From Acidimicrobiia bacterium (GTDB taxonomy: Bacteria > Actinomycetota > Acidimicrobiia > Acidimicrobiales > Ilumatobacteraceae), in the NCBI GenBank assembly GCA_013811855.1, contig JACCUL010000434.1, positions 1 to 28,057 of the forward strand: 28,057 nt of DNA. The letters run 5' to 3'. Shown here in pieces: positions 1-7,499 of this stretch. The notes under the pieces were generated by a model. It had not been told where the DNA came from. It did not search any database and saw only the letters and a program-made list of their open reading frames with translations. Each line of letters begins with the position of its first letter. Positions within the stretch are counted from its first letter, which is position 1. The position numbers and the translations under genes were made by a program.

Positions 1-356
1 CTGCGGTCGCTGGTCAGGGCCAGCCCGACGGTCTCGTCGATCACGAACCACGCCGCGGCGAAGCGACTCGACGGCGACGTGCCGGCGAGGCGGGGACGGA
101 TCGCCGCGCCGAGCGCCAGATGGCGCAGGCCGAGCACGGTCACCGCCCACAGCACCGAGAGCGACGACGCGCCCGCAGCCAGCAGCCCGACCATCGTGAA
201 CTGCGCGGCACCTGAGAAGACGACGACGGACGAGGCGATGGTCAGCGGCGCGCCGAACAGCGGCTCGGCGGCGGCGCCGAAAACGATCCCGAACGTGCCG
301 ACGGCCGCGGCGACCGGTGCCGCGGCGGCGACGAGCGACCGTTCAGCGCCGCTCAT
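1..356 (-). CDS. AzlC-like branched-chain amino acid permease, C-terminus cut off
   Basis: The minus-strand frame starts at the ATG at 356 and runs off the left edge, giving about 118 residues. Hydrophobic segments carry the pattern GIVFGAAAEPLFGAPLTIASS followed by FSGAAQFTMVGLLAAG, which is typical of the first helices of AzlC. AzlC is the large subunit of a branched-chain amino acid exporter and normally works with the small AzlD subunit. Any azlD would lie outside the window. It is transcribed away from the MocR-type regulator that starts at 526, so that regulator may control it. Family assignment rests on motif recognition in a partial protein; transport direction and substrate are not visible. 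Confidence 0.75.
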   Translation of the reverse strand, partial: MSGAERSLVAAAAPVAAAVGTFGIVFGAAAEPLFGAPLTIASSVVVFSGAAQFTMVGLLAAGASSLSVLWAVTVLGLRHLALGAAIRPRLAGTSPSSRFAAAWFVIDETVGLALTSDR

Positions 357-504
357 GCCCCATCGGCCACTCCTCGTCGGTCCCGGCGCAGGTGTCACAG
401 CGCCGACGGCAGTCCGGACAATGGGGTGCGAGCATCTCGGCCACCTTCTGGGTCCTGCGGCATCTGTCGTCCTCGATGATCGACGTTCGTGCTTGCGCTG
501 TCAG

Positions 505-528
505 CATCCAGTCGACCATGATTGGATG
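505..528. promoter_or_regulatory. Imperfect dyad between the azlC-like gene and the MocR gene
   Basis: CATCCA (505-510) and TGGATG (523-528) form outer arms, extended by TC/GA two bases further in. The dyad lies between two divergent genes and includes the ATG proposed as the MocR start. A weak -35/-10 pair (TTGCGC, then CATGAT at 517-522) would place transcription at or near that ATG. MocR regulators usually bind next to their own promoter, so this is a candidate autoregulatory site. Binding is inferred. Confidence 0.35.
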
Positions 529-1965
529 GTGAATCAACAGACCACTCGGCAGGCCAATGGGAATGGGGCGCAGCTCGGGCCGATGCTGGCCGGGTGGTCC
601 GACGCCCCGCACGGCACCCTCGCCCAGCGCCTGGCCCACGCGGTGCGCGGCGCCGTGCACTCCGGCCTGCTCGCCAACGGATCGCGCCTTCCGGCGGAGC
701 GGACGCTGGCGTCCATGCTCGCGGTCAGCCGTTCGACCGTCACCACCGCCCTCAGCGAGCTGCGCGCCGACGGCACCGTCACGTCGCGCCAAGGCAGCGG
801 CACGACGGTGCGCAACGTGTACGCCCGCGCCATCGCCGGCTCGAGGATCGCCGAGCACTTCTCGTCGACGCCCGGCATCGACCTCGCCGCCGGCAATCCC
901 CCCGACGCCTCACACCTCCCGGCGGTCCACATCGACGTCGCCACCCTCCTGGCCGGCGGCGGCGGACCTGGCGTCCAGCCACTCGGCCTGCCCGCCCTGC
1001 GCGCCGCCCTGGCCAGCCGTCACAGCGAGCACGGCCGGCTCACCGACACCAGCCAGATCCACGTCACCGCCGGCGCCCACCAGGCAGTGGCGCTCGTCGT
1101 CGGCGCCCTTCACACGATCGGCGCACCCGTTGCCGTCGAAGCGACGAGCTACCCCGGGATCTTCGACATCATCGACACGATCGGCGCCCGCCCGGTCCCG
1201 ATCGGTGTCGACTCCGCCGGCCTGCTCGCCGACGACCTCGACCGGCTCCTGACCGAGCATCGGCCGCCCGTGTTGTACGTGCAGTCCGGCCCGCACAACC
1301 CGACGGGACGCATCCCCGCCCCTGGCCGGCTCCGGGCCCTGGCCGAGGTGCTCGACCGCCACGAGACGACGGTCGTCGAGGACGGCGCGCTCGCCGACCT
1401 CGCCTTCGCCGGCCGCGTCCGACCGGAGCTGGCCGACCTCTGCCGCCGGGCCGTGGTCGTCAGCGTCGGCTCACTCAGCAAGGTGGCGTGGGGCGGCCTG
1501 CGCATCGGTTGGCTGCGGGCACCCGCGCCGCTCGTCGAACGCACGATGCACCTCCGGCTGGGCAACGACCTCGGCGCCGCCGCGCCGTCGCAACTGCTGG
1601 CGCTGCAACTGCTCCCCCACCTCGACGACCTCGCCGAGCAGCGGCGCACCACCCTGTCAGCCACCGTCGAGCGGGCCCTCGATCTCCTGCGCGCCGACCT
1701 CCCGGAATGGCAGGTCAGCGAGCCAGCCGGCGGCTCGGTCCTGTGGGCACGGCTGCCGATCGCCGACACCGCGGCCTTCGCCCTGTTCGCCGGCCGCCAC
1801 GGCGTACACGTCGCACCCGGCAGCATCGCCACGGCCACCAGAGCACCGAACCCCCACCTGCGGATCTGCGTCGACCGGCCGTGGGGAACGGTCCACGAAG
1901 GCATCCGTCGGCTCCGGCTGGCCTGGAGCGAGTTCGCCACCAAGCCCGCCGCGATCCTCGGGTAG
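526..1965 (+). CDS. MocR-type GntR/aminotransferase transcription regulator
   Basis: 479 residues if the ATG at 526 is used; the frame stays open far upstream, but that part reads as low-complexity antisense of the neighbouring gene. Residues about 30-97 are a GntR winged helix (LPAERTLASMLAVSRSTVTTAL). Residues 118-470 are a fold-type I aminotransferase domain with GPHNPTGR (255-262), an Asp in VVEDGALADL (near 286) and the pyridoxal-phosphate lysine in SLSKVAWGGLRIGW (Lys 319). MocR proteins use bound PLP as a sensor rather than as a catalyst. It is divergent from the azlC-like gene, which suggests control of amino acid export. Start choice is moderately certain; ATG 583 is an alternative but would cut close to the winged helix. 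Confidence 0.88.
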   Translation: MVNQQTTRQANGNGAQLGPMLAGWSDAPHGTLAQRLAHAVRGAVHSGLLANGSRLPAERTLASMLAVSRSTVTTALSELRADGTVTSRQGSGTTVRNVYARAIAGSRIAEHFSSTPGIDLAAGNPPDASHLPAVHIDVATLLAGGGGPGVQPLGLPALRAALASRHSEHGRLTDTSQIHVTAGAHQAVALVVGALHTIGAPVAVEATSYPGIFDIIDTIGARPVPIGVDSAGLLADDLDRLLTEHRPPVLYVQSGPHNPTGRIPAPGRLRALAEVLDRHETTVVEDGALADLAFAGRVRPELADLCRRAVVVSVGSLSKVAWGGLRIGWLRAPAPLVERTMHLRLGNDLGAAAPSQLLALQLLPHLDDLAEQRRTTLSATVERALDLLRADLPEWQVSEPAGGSVLWARLPIADTAAFALFAGRHGVHVAPGSIATATRAPNPHLRICVDRPWGTVHEGIRRLRLAWSEFATKPAAILG

Positions 1966-1993
1966 TGACCCACGGTGGTTGCGACGAGGGACT

Positions 1994-2350
1994 GTGGTCT
2001 GTCAAGATAGGTGCATAGATACGCATGCAGTTGGGGACGCAGATGATGCTCACGTCGAGGAGGCGGTGCGCGTGCTGAAACTCCTCGCCGACCCCACCCG
2101 CCTGCGGCTCGTCAAGGCGCTCCTGCACGGCGAGCACTCGGTCGGCGAGCTGGCCGAGCACGTCGGATCCCGCCAGACAGCCGTGTCGCAGCACTTGGCC
2201 AAGTTGCGCTGGGCCGGATTGGTGACCAGCCGGCGTGACGGCAACCGGATCCACTACCGCACGGTCGACGATCACGTCGAACGCCTCGTCGCCGAAGCCT
2301 TCGCCCACGCCCTGCACGTGCGACCCCTCGTCGCGCAACGGCGCGCCTGA
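1994..2350 (+). CDS. ArsR/SmtB-family metal-sensing repressor, CzrA-like
   Basis: About 118 residues with the ArsR winged helix (LKLLADPTRLRLVKALL, then SVGELAEHVGSRQTAVSQHLAKLRWAGLV). The last helix reads DDHVERLVAEAFAHALH, which gives the D-x-H-(10)-H-x-x-H ligand set of the alpha-5 site in CzrA and SmtB, used for zinc or cobalt. There is no cysteine pair of the CadC/ArsR alpha-3 type. It is 12 nt upstream of a cation diffusion facilitator, the same pairing as czrA-czrB and kmtR-cdf. Start: GTG 1994 follows GAGGGA; TTG 1979 is also open, and later GTG codons would remove helix 1. Prediction: it represses itself and the exporter until zinc or cobalt rises. Confidence 0.87.
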   Translation: MVCQDRCIDTHAVGDADDAHVEEAVRVLKLLADPTRLRLVKALLHGEHSVGELAEHVGSRQTAVSQHLAKLRWAGLVTSRRDGNRIHYRTVDDHVERLVAEAFAHALHVRPLVAQRRA

Positions 2351-2362
2351 CCGGCAGACGCC

Positions 2363-3487
2363 ATGACGCATCCGCACGACGTCGATCACCGTCACCACGT
2401 TCCGGGACGAATCGGCACCGACCATCACGGCGTCCGCTCGCACGGCCACGATCACGGTGCCGATCATGTCGGTGGCCATGGGAACGAGCATCGACATCGC
2501 CTTCTCGTTGCGATCACCAGCGTCTTGCGCCCCCACAGCCATGACGCCGGCGACAAGGTCGACGACGCATTGACCGCCAGCGCCGAGGGCATGCGGGCGT
2601 TGAAGATCTCACTCCTCGCGCTGTCGGCCACCGCCGCGTTCCAGCTCGTGATCGTCCTCATCTCGGGATCCGTGGCGTTGCTCGCCGATACGGTGCACAA
2701 CTTCTCCGACGCCCTGACCGCGGTGCCGATTGGGATCGCCTTCGTGGTGGGTCGCCGCAGGGCGAACCGTCGTTACACGTACGGCTACGGGCGAGCCGAG
2801 GACATCGCGGGGTTGTTCGTCCTCCTCACGATGCTCGCCTCCGCCGTGCTCGCCCTCTACGAAGCCGTCGACCGCCTGCTGAACCCACGTGACATCGAAC
2901 AGCTCGGCTGGGTCGCCGTCGCCGGCCTGGTCGGGTTCGTCGGCAACGAGCTCGTCGCGCTGTACCGCATCCGTGTCGGCAACCACATCGGATCGGCCGC
3001 ACTTGTCGCCGATGGCCTCCATGCCCGTACCGACGGTCTCACCTCGCTGGCCGTCCTCGTCGGCGCGGGCGGTGTCGCCGTCGGATGGCGTCTCGCCGAC
3101 CCCATCGTCGGCCTGTTCATCAGCGTGGCGATCTTCGCCGTGCTGTACCAAGCGGCCAAGCAGGTGTTCGGACGGATGATGGATCGAGTCGACGAATCAC
3201 TCGTCGCCGCCGCCGAGGCCGCGGTGCGCGGCGTCAACGGTGTCGTCCTGGTGGACCGGTTGCGGATGCGCTGGATCGGTCACGAGCTCGTTGCCGAGGT
3301 GGACGTGCGTGCCGACGCCACCCTCGATCTCGGACAGGCACACCATCTCGCCGACGACGTCCGCGCCCGGCTCGTTGCGAGTGTCGGCCGGCTCGTCGAC
3401 GCGACCGTCGAGGTCAGCCCAGCCACGGCTCACACGCCGGCCGGCCGAGGTGCCAGTGAGTCAGCGACCAGTTGTGAAACTGCCTGA
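2363..3487 (+). CDS. Cation diffusion facilitator, probable zinc/cobalt exporter
   Basis: 374 residues. The N-terminus is very rich in histidine (about 16 in the first 60 residues), followed by six predicted membrane helices. The metal-site motifs are H112NFSD116 in helix 2 and H220ARTD224 in helix 5. This H-D/H-D set is typical of zinc-preferring CDF proteins such as ZnT/CzcD. A C-terminal cytoplasmic domain with VxxVDRLRMRWIGHELVAEVDV follows. CDF proteins export divalent metal in exchange for protons. It lies directly after the CzrA-like repressor, so metal-induced expression is expected. Its 3' end overlaps the convergent TetR gene by about 58 nt. Confidence 0.93.
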   Translation: MTHPHDVDHRHHVPGRIGTDHHGVRSHGHDHGADHVGGHGNEHRHRLLVAITSVLRPHSHDAGDKVDDALTASAEGMRALKISLLALSATAAFQLVIVLISGSVALLADTVHNFSDALTAVPIGIAFVVGRRRANRRYTYGYGRAEDIAGLFVLLTMLASAVLALYEAVDRLLNPRDIEQLGWVAVAGLVGFVGNELVALYRIRVGNHIGSAALVADGLHARTDGLTSLAVLVGAGGVAVGWRLADPIVGLFISVAIFAVLYQAAKQVFGRMMDRVDESLVAAAEAAVRGVNGVVLVDRLRMRWIGHELVAEVDVRADATLDLGQAHHLADDVRARLVASVGRLVDATVEVSPATAHTPAGRGASESATSCETA

Positions 3488-4011
3488 TCGTCCAGCTCCG
3501 CCGGGGCGTGTCCCGCATGGAACAGCCACCGCGCGAGGAACTCCGGATCTTGGTCGTCGCGCACCTCTTCCCGCTCGACGAGCCGGGTCAAGAGTCTGGT
3601 GAGCACGGCGATGATCTCGTGTTCGATCGTGCCCCCGTGGTGGCCCTCGGCCCCGGCAAGGGTGTGGGCGAGCACACCGATGACGCCGGCGCCGCCGCGA
3701 CCATGGCGCTCCCGGAGTTTGCAGATGAACTGGGCGACGTCATCCAGGGTGACGTCGTCGGAAGTGCTCAACGCTCTGAGCTGGCCCGCGTGCTCGGCGA
3801 AGTCTCGGGCGTGCCAGGCGACGAGGATCGACCCGACGTCGGGAAAGTACTTGTAGAGCGTCGCCCGGCCGATCCCGGCACGCTCGGCGATCGAGGACAT
3901 GGCGACGGACACGGGGCCGTGCTCGGCGACCAGCTCGGCCATGGCATCGAGGATGGCGCCGGTCACCTGCTGGCGGTGACTGGCGAGCGTGTCCGCCCAG
4001 ATCCTCGGCAC
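3430..4011 (-). CDS. TetR-family transcription regulator
   Basis: 193 residues from the GTG at 4011, which is preceded by a G-rich ribosome site (GGGGGGA, about 5 nt away). The frame is open back to 4104, but that part lacks such a site and overlaps the promoter region. The N-terminus has the TetR helix-turn-helix: VSVAMSSIAERAGIGRATLYKYFPDVGSILVAW, spanning roughly residues 33-67. The remainder is a helical ligand-binding domain with no recognisable specificity. It lies downstream of the DUF2470 gene and converges with the CDF exporter, overlapping its end. It may control itself or the ABC exporter at 4543, but no shared operator is clear. Confidence 0.85.
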   Translation of the reverse strand: MPRIWADTLASHRQQVTGAILDAMAELVAEHGPVSVAMSSIAERAGIGRATLYKYFPDVGSILVAWHARDFAEHAGQLRALSTSDDVTLDDVAQFICKLRERHGRGGAGVIGVLAHTLAGAEGHHGGTIEHEIIAVLTRLLTRLVEREEVRDDQDPEFLARWLFHAGHAPAELDDQAVSQLVADSLAPRPAGV

Positions 4012-4100
4012 CTGGTCCCCCCGGGATCGATCACGAGTCGGCCGAACGATACATGGTCGCCGTATGAAGGACGAATCGTATCGCTCGCGACACCACGTCG

Positions 4101-4478
4101 TCACGGGGGAGCAGGTGGGACGTCGCGACGGTGCGGACGCGACGCCCGAGATGCGATCAGCTGCTCGAGCGAGGTCAGAGGTTCGTCAGGCGCGGCCGCA
4201 CGGGCCTGGTCGAGGAACGCTCGGAGCTGTCGTTGGAGATCGGGGACGGCGTCGATCGCGGCGCTGAACGGGAGTCGAGCGGTGCGCGATCCCGTCTCTT
4301 GTCGCACCGTGATGTCGACGCCGTACCGATCGACGGCGACAAGCTCGGCGTCGATCGCGTCAGACGCTCCCGCAGCGTGTCGGGCCAGGAACAGAACGGC
4401 GTCTGGGTGCTTGCCGTTGAGGTGCCTCAGGACGTTCCCGACCCCCACGGCGACGCTCGAGCTGAGTCCTTCGTTCAT
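4101..4478 (-). CDS. Stand-alone DUF2470 protein
   Basis: 125 residues. The pattern HLNGKHPDAVLFLARH, then VDRYGVDITV, then ARLPFSAAIDAVPDLQRQLRAFLDQAR, matches the DUF2470 domain. That domain is usually found at the end of haem-oxygenase-like or pyridoxamine-oxidase-like proteins; here no catalytic domain precedes it. A ribosome site (AAAGGACC) lies 4-10 nt before the ATG at 4478. It is transcribed away from the ABC exporter and about 90 nt upstream of the TetR gene. Function unknown; DUF2470 has been linked to haem handling, which is only suggestive here. Confidence 0.72.
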   Translation of the reverse strand: MNEGLSSSVAVGVGNVLRHLNGKHPDAVLFLARHAAGASDAIDAELVAVDRYGVDITVRQETGSRTARLPFSAAIDAVPDLQRQLRAFLDQARAAAPDEPLTSLEQLIASRASRPHRRDVPPAPP

Positions 4479-4542
4479 TGCAGGTCCTTTAGAGACAACT
4501 TGACTTGACAGCGACAGAGTGTATCGGACAGGATGAGCGATC
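4479..4542. promoter_or_regulatory. Divergent promoter region between DUF2470 and ABC exporter genes
   Basis: A consensus -35 TTGACA is at 4505-4510, overlapping an upstream TTGACT (4500-4505). No strong -10 follows; CAGGAT at 4529-4534 with an 18-nt spacer is the best fit for the exporter. On the other strand TACACT is a possible -10 for the DUF2470 gene. Only the location is reasonably supported. Confidence 0.35.
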
Positions 4543-5427
4543 GTGATCGATGTACGTGCGCTGACGAAGACCTACGGCGATCGGCTCGCCGTCAGCGAGC
4601 TGAGCTTCACCGCACCCGCTGGCAAGGTGACTGGATTCCTCGGTCCCAACGGCGCCGGCAAGACGACGACGTTCCGGTGCCTGCTCGGTCTCGCCGAACC
4701 CACGAGGGGCGCCACACTGATCGACGGCCTGCCCTACCGGGAGCTGGCCTCCCCCCGCCGCCACGTGGGCGCCGTCCTCGAGTCCACCGGCTTCCATCCG
4801 GCCCGCACCGGCCGCAACCATCTGCGCGTCATCGCCCGCGCGTCACGCATCGATGCCGCCAGGATCGATCCGCTGCTCGAGCTCGCCGGGCTCACCGCCG
4901 CGGCCGATCGCCGGGTCGGCGGCTACTCGCTGGGCATGCGCCAACGCCTCGGCCTCGCCGCAGCCCTGCTCGGCGACCCCGCGGTGATCGTCTTGGATGA
5001 ACCGGCCAACGGCCTCGATCCTGAAGGCGTCACCTGGGTCCGGCGGCTTCTGCGGATCTGGGCCGACGAGGGCCGCACCGTCGTGGTGTCCAGCCATCTC
5101 CTCGCCGAGGTCGCTCAAGTCGTCGACCGGGTCGTCATCATCCGCGGCGGGAGGCTGGTCGCCGAGATCGACATCGCCGACCTGACACCCAGTCGCGTCA
5201 CCGTGAGGGTCGACCGCACCGACCTGATGCTGAGCGCACTTTCCGCCGCCGGGGCCGATCACGAGCTGCTCGCCGACGGCGCGATCTCCATCGCCGGCCA
5301 AGACACCGCCGAGATCGGCGGACTCGCGGCCCAGGCCGGCGTCACGGTCACCGAGCTCAGCAGGGTCAGCGCCGGAGCGACGCTCGAGGCGATGTTTCTC
5401 GCCGTGACCGCCGGTCCCGGGCGATGA
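4543..5427 (+). CDS. ABC transporter ATP-binding protein, DrrA/BcrA-like
   Basis: 294 residues from GTG 4543. Walker A GPNGAGKT is at 34-41, the Q-loop position holds Glu (VGAVLES near 80), the signature is YSLGMRQ (128-134), Walker B VIVLDEP (148-154), and the H-loop VVSSH ends at His 185. The Glu Q-loop and the GMRQ signature are common in drug- or peptide-exporter ATPases of the DrrA/BcrA type. The C-terminal 90 residues are a variable domain. The stop overlaps the start of the permease gene (ATGA), so the two are translated together and form one exporter. Substrate not visible. Confidence 0.92.
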   Translation: MIDVRALTKTYGDRLAVSELSFTAPAGKVTGFLGPNGAGKTTTFRCLLGLAEPTRGATLIDGLPYRELASPRRHVGAVLESTGFHPARTGRNHLRVIARASRIDAARIDPLLELAGLTAAADRRVGGYSLGMRQRLGLAAALLGDPAVIVLDEPANGLDPEGVTWVRRLLRIWADEGRTVVVSSHLLAEVAQVVDRVVIIRGGRLVAEIDIADLTPSRVTVRVDRTDLMLSALSAAGADHELLADGAISIAGQDTAEIGGLAAQAGVTVTELSRVSAGATLEAMFLAVTAGPGR

Positions 5428-6158
5428 TCGATCTCATCGCCGCAGAATGGCTCAAGCTGCGCACCACCCGCCTACTCGTCGGCATGATCCCTGCCGCTGT
5501 CGCCATCTCTGTCGCCGCCGTCGCCGGAACAATCCTCGGCCATGACAACGGCGAGCCGCTCGAGTCGAGTGAGGGAGTGCGGCGCGCCCTCTCCGTCACC
5601 GGCACCGGCGCCATTCTCGTGCTCGTGCTCGGCATCCTCATCTCGGCGGGCGAGTATCGCCACGGCACCGCCGCCGACACATTCCTGACGACCCCGCGTC
5701 GCCACCGGGTGCTGATCGCCAAGTTGGCCATCGGCGCCGGCGTTGGGCTGGCGGCCGGTGCCGTCATCTCCGTCGCCTGCCTCGGCATCGCCGGCGTCGT
5801 CTACGACGTCGAAGGCGCGACCTTCCCATTCGATGACGTCGACGTGTGGCTGACCCTTGCTGGGACCCTCACCTACACCACCCTCTTCGGCATGCTCGGC
5901 GTCGGCTTCGGGTCGTTGGTCCGCAACCAGGTGCTCGCCGTCGCCGGCTCCCTCGCGTGGTTCGCCGTCGTCGAACACACCCTCGTCAACCTCGCTCCAG
6001 CCATCGGTCGCTGGCTCCCGGCCGCGGCAGGCCAAGCGATCGTTCGCACGCCGTTGGACGGTTTGCTGTCTCCTCCGGCCGCCACCGTCCTGCTCGCCGG
6101 CTACGGAGCGGCGATCGCGCTGGCCGGCATCCGCGTGGCCGCGACACGGGACGCCTGA
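5424..6158 (+). CDS. ABC-2-type transporter permease
   Basis: 244 residues with about six hydrophobic segments. The N-terminus MIDLIAAEWLKLRTTR is typical of ABC-2 permeases, and EYRHGTAADTFLTTPRRHRVLIAKL is the usual cytoplasmic loop. It overlaps the ATPase stop by 4 nt and must form the membrane half of that exporter. A possible third operon member, a 54-residue membrane protein, follows after 29 nt. Substrate unknown; an antibiotic or a lipid are the usual possibilities for this class. Confidence 0.88.
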   Translation: MIDLIAAEWLKLRTTRLLVGMIPAAVAISVAAVAGTILGHDNGEPLESSEGVRRALSVTGTGAILVLVLGILISAGEYRHGTAADTFLTTPRRHRVLIAKLAIGAGVGLAAGAVISVACLGIAGVVYDVEGATFPFDDVDVWLTLAGTLTYTTLFGMLGVGFGSLVRNQVLAVAGSLAWFAVVEHTLVNLAPAIGRWLPAAAGQAIVRTPLDGLLSPPAATVLLAGYGAAIALAGIRVAATRDA

Positions 6159-6187
6159 CCCGCGGATCACGAGCAGGAGACGATGCC

Positions 6188-6352
6188 ATGGACTTGCCCT
6201 CCCACCCCGACGACGACGACACCGCACGGGGTCGCGGACCGTCGCCCGCCGTCAGCTGGGGTACCCGGATCGTCGTCGCGGTCGTCGTCGCTCTCCTCGT
6301 TCTGGTCATCGTCCTCCACGTCACTGGCGTCGTCGGGCCCGCAGCTCACTGA
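6188..6352 (+). CDS. Small single-helix membrane protein
   Basis: 54 residues. An acidic N-terminus (HPDDDDTARGRG) is followed by one strongly hydrophobic helix (residues about 26-46). The ATG at 6188 follows AGGAGA by about 8 nt, a good ribosome site, and lies 29 nt after the ABC permease. It is too small for most gene finders, and the same frame is open much further upstream as a shadow of the permease gene. It could be an exporter accessory peptide or an unrelated small membrane protein. No family is recognised. Confidence 0.6.
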   Translation: MDLPSHPDDDDTARGRGPSPAVSWGTRIVVAVVVALLVLVIVLHVTGVVGPAAH

Positions 6353-6432
6353 TCGGCGACGGGCACTCCGGCTCTCGGCCCGATGACCTGTCGACCGCTA
6401 CGACCGTGCCAATCCGTCGGCCGCCGCAGCCG

Positions 6433-6906
6433 TCACGATTGCTGAGCATGATCGCCGTGGTCCGACGTCTGCGCATCGAACCAGTCGAGGATGGCGGTGA
6501 CGAGCTCGGGGTCGTCCGTGCTGAACACGATCTGAGCCCCAGCGTCGATGTCCTCGTATGTGACGTCGATGCGGTCGGCGCCGGCGGACAGCGCCGCGAC
6601 GCCCGGCATGTCGGCGCCGTGGATGTCGACAGGATCCTCGAAGTCGCCCGATGCGAACGCCACGGCTTCCGCCTGGAGGTGGCTACGGATCAGTGCCACC
6701 TGGTCAGCATCGAGATCGTCACTCGTCACCGTCTGCGTGCCGCCGTTGGCGGCGGGGATGTACGCATGCGTCGTGGCGTCGAGATCGAAGGGCATGATCT
6801 CAGCGCCTCGGCCGGCGACATCTTCTTGACGGCTCTGGCCGCACGCCGCGAGGAGGAGAGCGCCCGCAGCGACGGCGATCGCCCGGCGGGTTCGTCGTTC
6901 ACGCAT
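6433..6906 (-). CDS. Secreted lipoprotein in a MarR operon
   Basis: 157 residues with a lipoprotein signal (MRERRTRRAIAVAAGALLLA, then A-Cys22). The mature part contains MPFDLDATTHAYIP, QVALIRSHLQAEAVAFASGDFEDPVDIHG, GADRIDVTYEDIDAGAQIVFSTDD and WFDAQTSDHGDHA. Similar secreted proteins are sometimes labelled aspartate carbamoyltransferase in databases, from memory; nothing here resembles that enzyme and the label should not be copied. The start overlaps the end of the MarR gene by 8 nt, so they are co-translated. The conserved His residues near the middle and the C-terminus could bind a metal, but this is a guess. Confidence 0.75.
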   Translation of the reverse strand: MRERRTRRAIAVAAGALLLAACGQSRQEDVAGRGAEIMPFDLDATTHAYIPAANGGTQTVTSDDLDADQVALIRSHLQAEAVAFASGDFEDPVDIHGADMPGVAALSAGADRIDVTYEDIDAGAQIVFSTDDPELVTAILDWFDAQTSDHGDHAQQS

Positions 6907-7342
6907 GGCGAGGGTCCGTCGACTGTGCCGCTGCGGTCAGCGTCGCCAAGGCTTGGAGCACCGCCGGACGCTGGGACGGCTCGATGGCCTCCAGCAGGGC
7001 ACCGAGACGTTGGCGGCGGGCGGTCGCCAATTGCGCAGCGGCACGCCGGCCTTCGCCGGTCAAGACGAGCTGCGCTGCCCGGCCGTCGTTCGCATCGGCG
7101 CTGCGGCGAACCCATCCGCGTTCGTCGAGGAGGGTGACGAGCCGGCTCACCGTGCTCTTCGTCAAACCGAGACGGTGCCCCAGCTCGGTCTGGCCGAGGG
7201 AACCCGCGGCCAACTCCATCAAGGCGTGCGCCTCGCTGACGCTGATGGGCATGCCGCACGGCGTGGTCTCGCCACGATGCAGCCCGAAGCCCCGCACGAA
7301 GGCGAGGAGACGGTCCGCGAGATCGTCCACGTTGACGGGCAT
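6899..7342 (-). CDS. MarR-family transcription regulator
   Basis: 147 residues from the ATG at 7342. The winged helix is GSLGQTELGHRLGLTKSTVSRLVTLLDERGWVRRSADANDGRAAQLVLT, with the usual D-x-R wing. One cysteine (Cys29, in TTPCGMPISVSEAHAL) lies near the start of the DNA-binding domain; whether it senses oxidants is unknown. The start is set by a promoter whose -10 TACGAT ends 6 nt before this ATG, which implies a leaderless message; an upstream TTG at 7378 is open but would lie inside the promoter. It is co-transcribed with the lipoprotein gene and likely represses itself through the palindrome at 7356-7367. Confidence 0.88.
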   Translation of the reverse strand: MPVNVDDLADRLLAFVRGFGLHRGETTPCGMPISVSEAHALMELAAGSLGQTELGHRLGLTKSTVSRLVTLLDERGWVRRSADANDGRAAQLVLTGEGRRAAAQLATARRQRLGALLEAIEPSQRPAVLQALATLTAAAQSTDPRHA

Positions 7343-7348
7343 GGTTCG

Positions 7349-7378
7349 ATCGTACAACCATATGGTTCGATGACGCAA
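7349..7378 (-). promoter_or_regulatory. Leaderless marR promoter with internal operator
   Basis: On the minus strand TTGCGT (7378-7373), an 18-nt spacer and TACGAT (7354-7349) lead, after 6 nt, to the ATG at 7342. The perfect 12-bp palindrome AACCATATGGTT fills 7356-7367, inside the spacer. ATGGTTCGAT also occurs twice in the same direction (7341-7350 and 7362-7371), 21 bp apart, i.e. two helical turns. A MarR dimer on the palindrome would block RNA polymerase. Read directly from the sequence; binding is inferred. Confidence 0.7.
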
Positions 7379-7499
7379 CCACTCGCCGCACGCGGCGACG
7401 ACTTCATCTGCGGTCGCCGAGGAATCCGGCTGAGAACCCGTCGGTGCGCGCGTGAGGTCAGTTTGATCCGAGGGCTCGGCGCAACGAGTCGCGGGTGCC

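Noticed and set aside
522..2018. 498-codon Arg/Pro-rich frame over the MocR gene
   Set aside because: Out-of-frame shadow; the MocR frame contains the winged helix and the PLP lysine.
6433..6906. Aspartate carbamoyltransferase label for the MarR-linked lipoprotein
   Set aside because: No carbamoyl-phosphate or aspartate binding motifs, and a lipoprotein signal is incompatible with that cytosolic enzyme.
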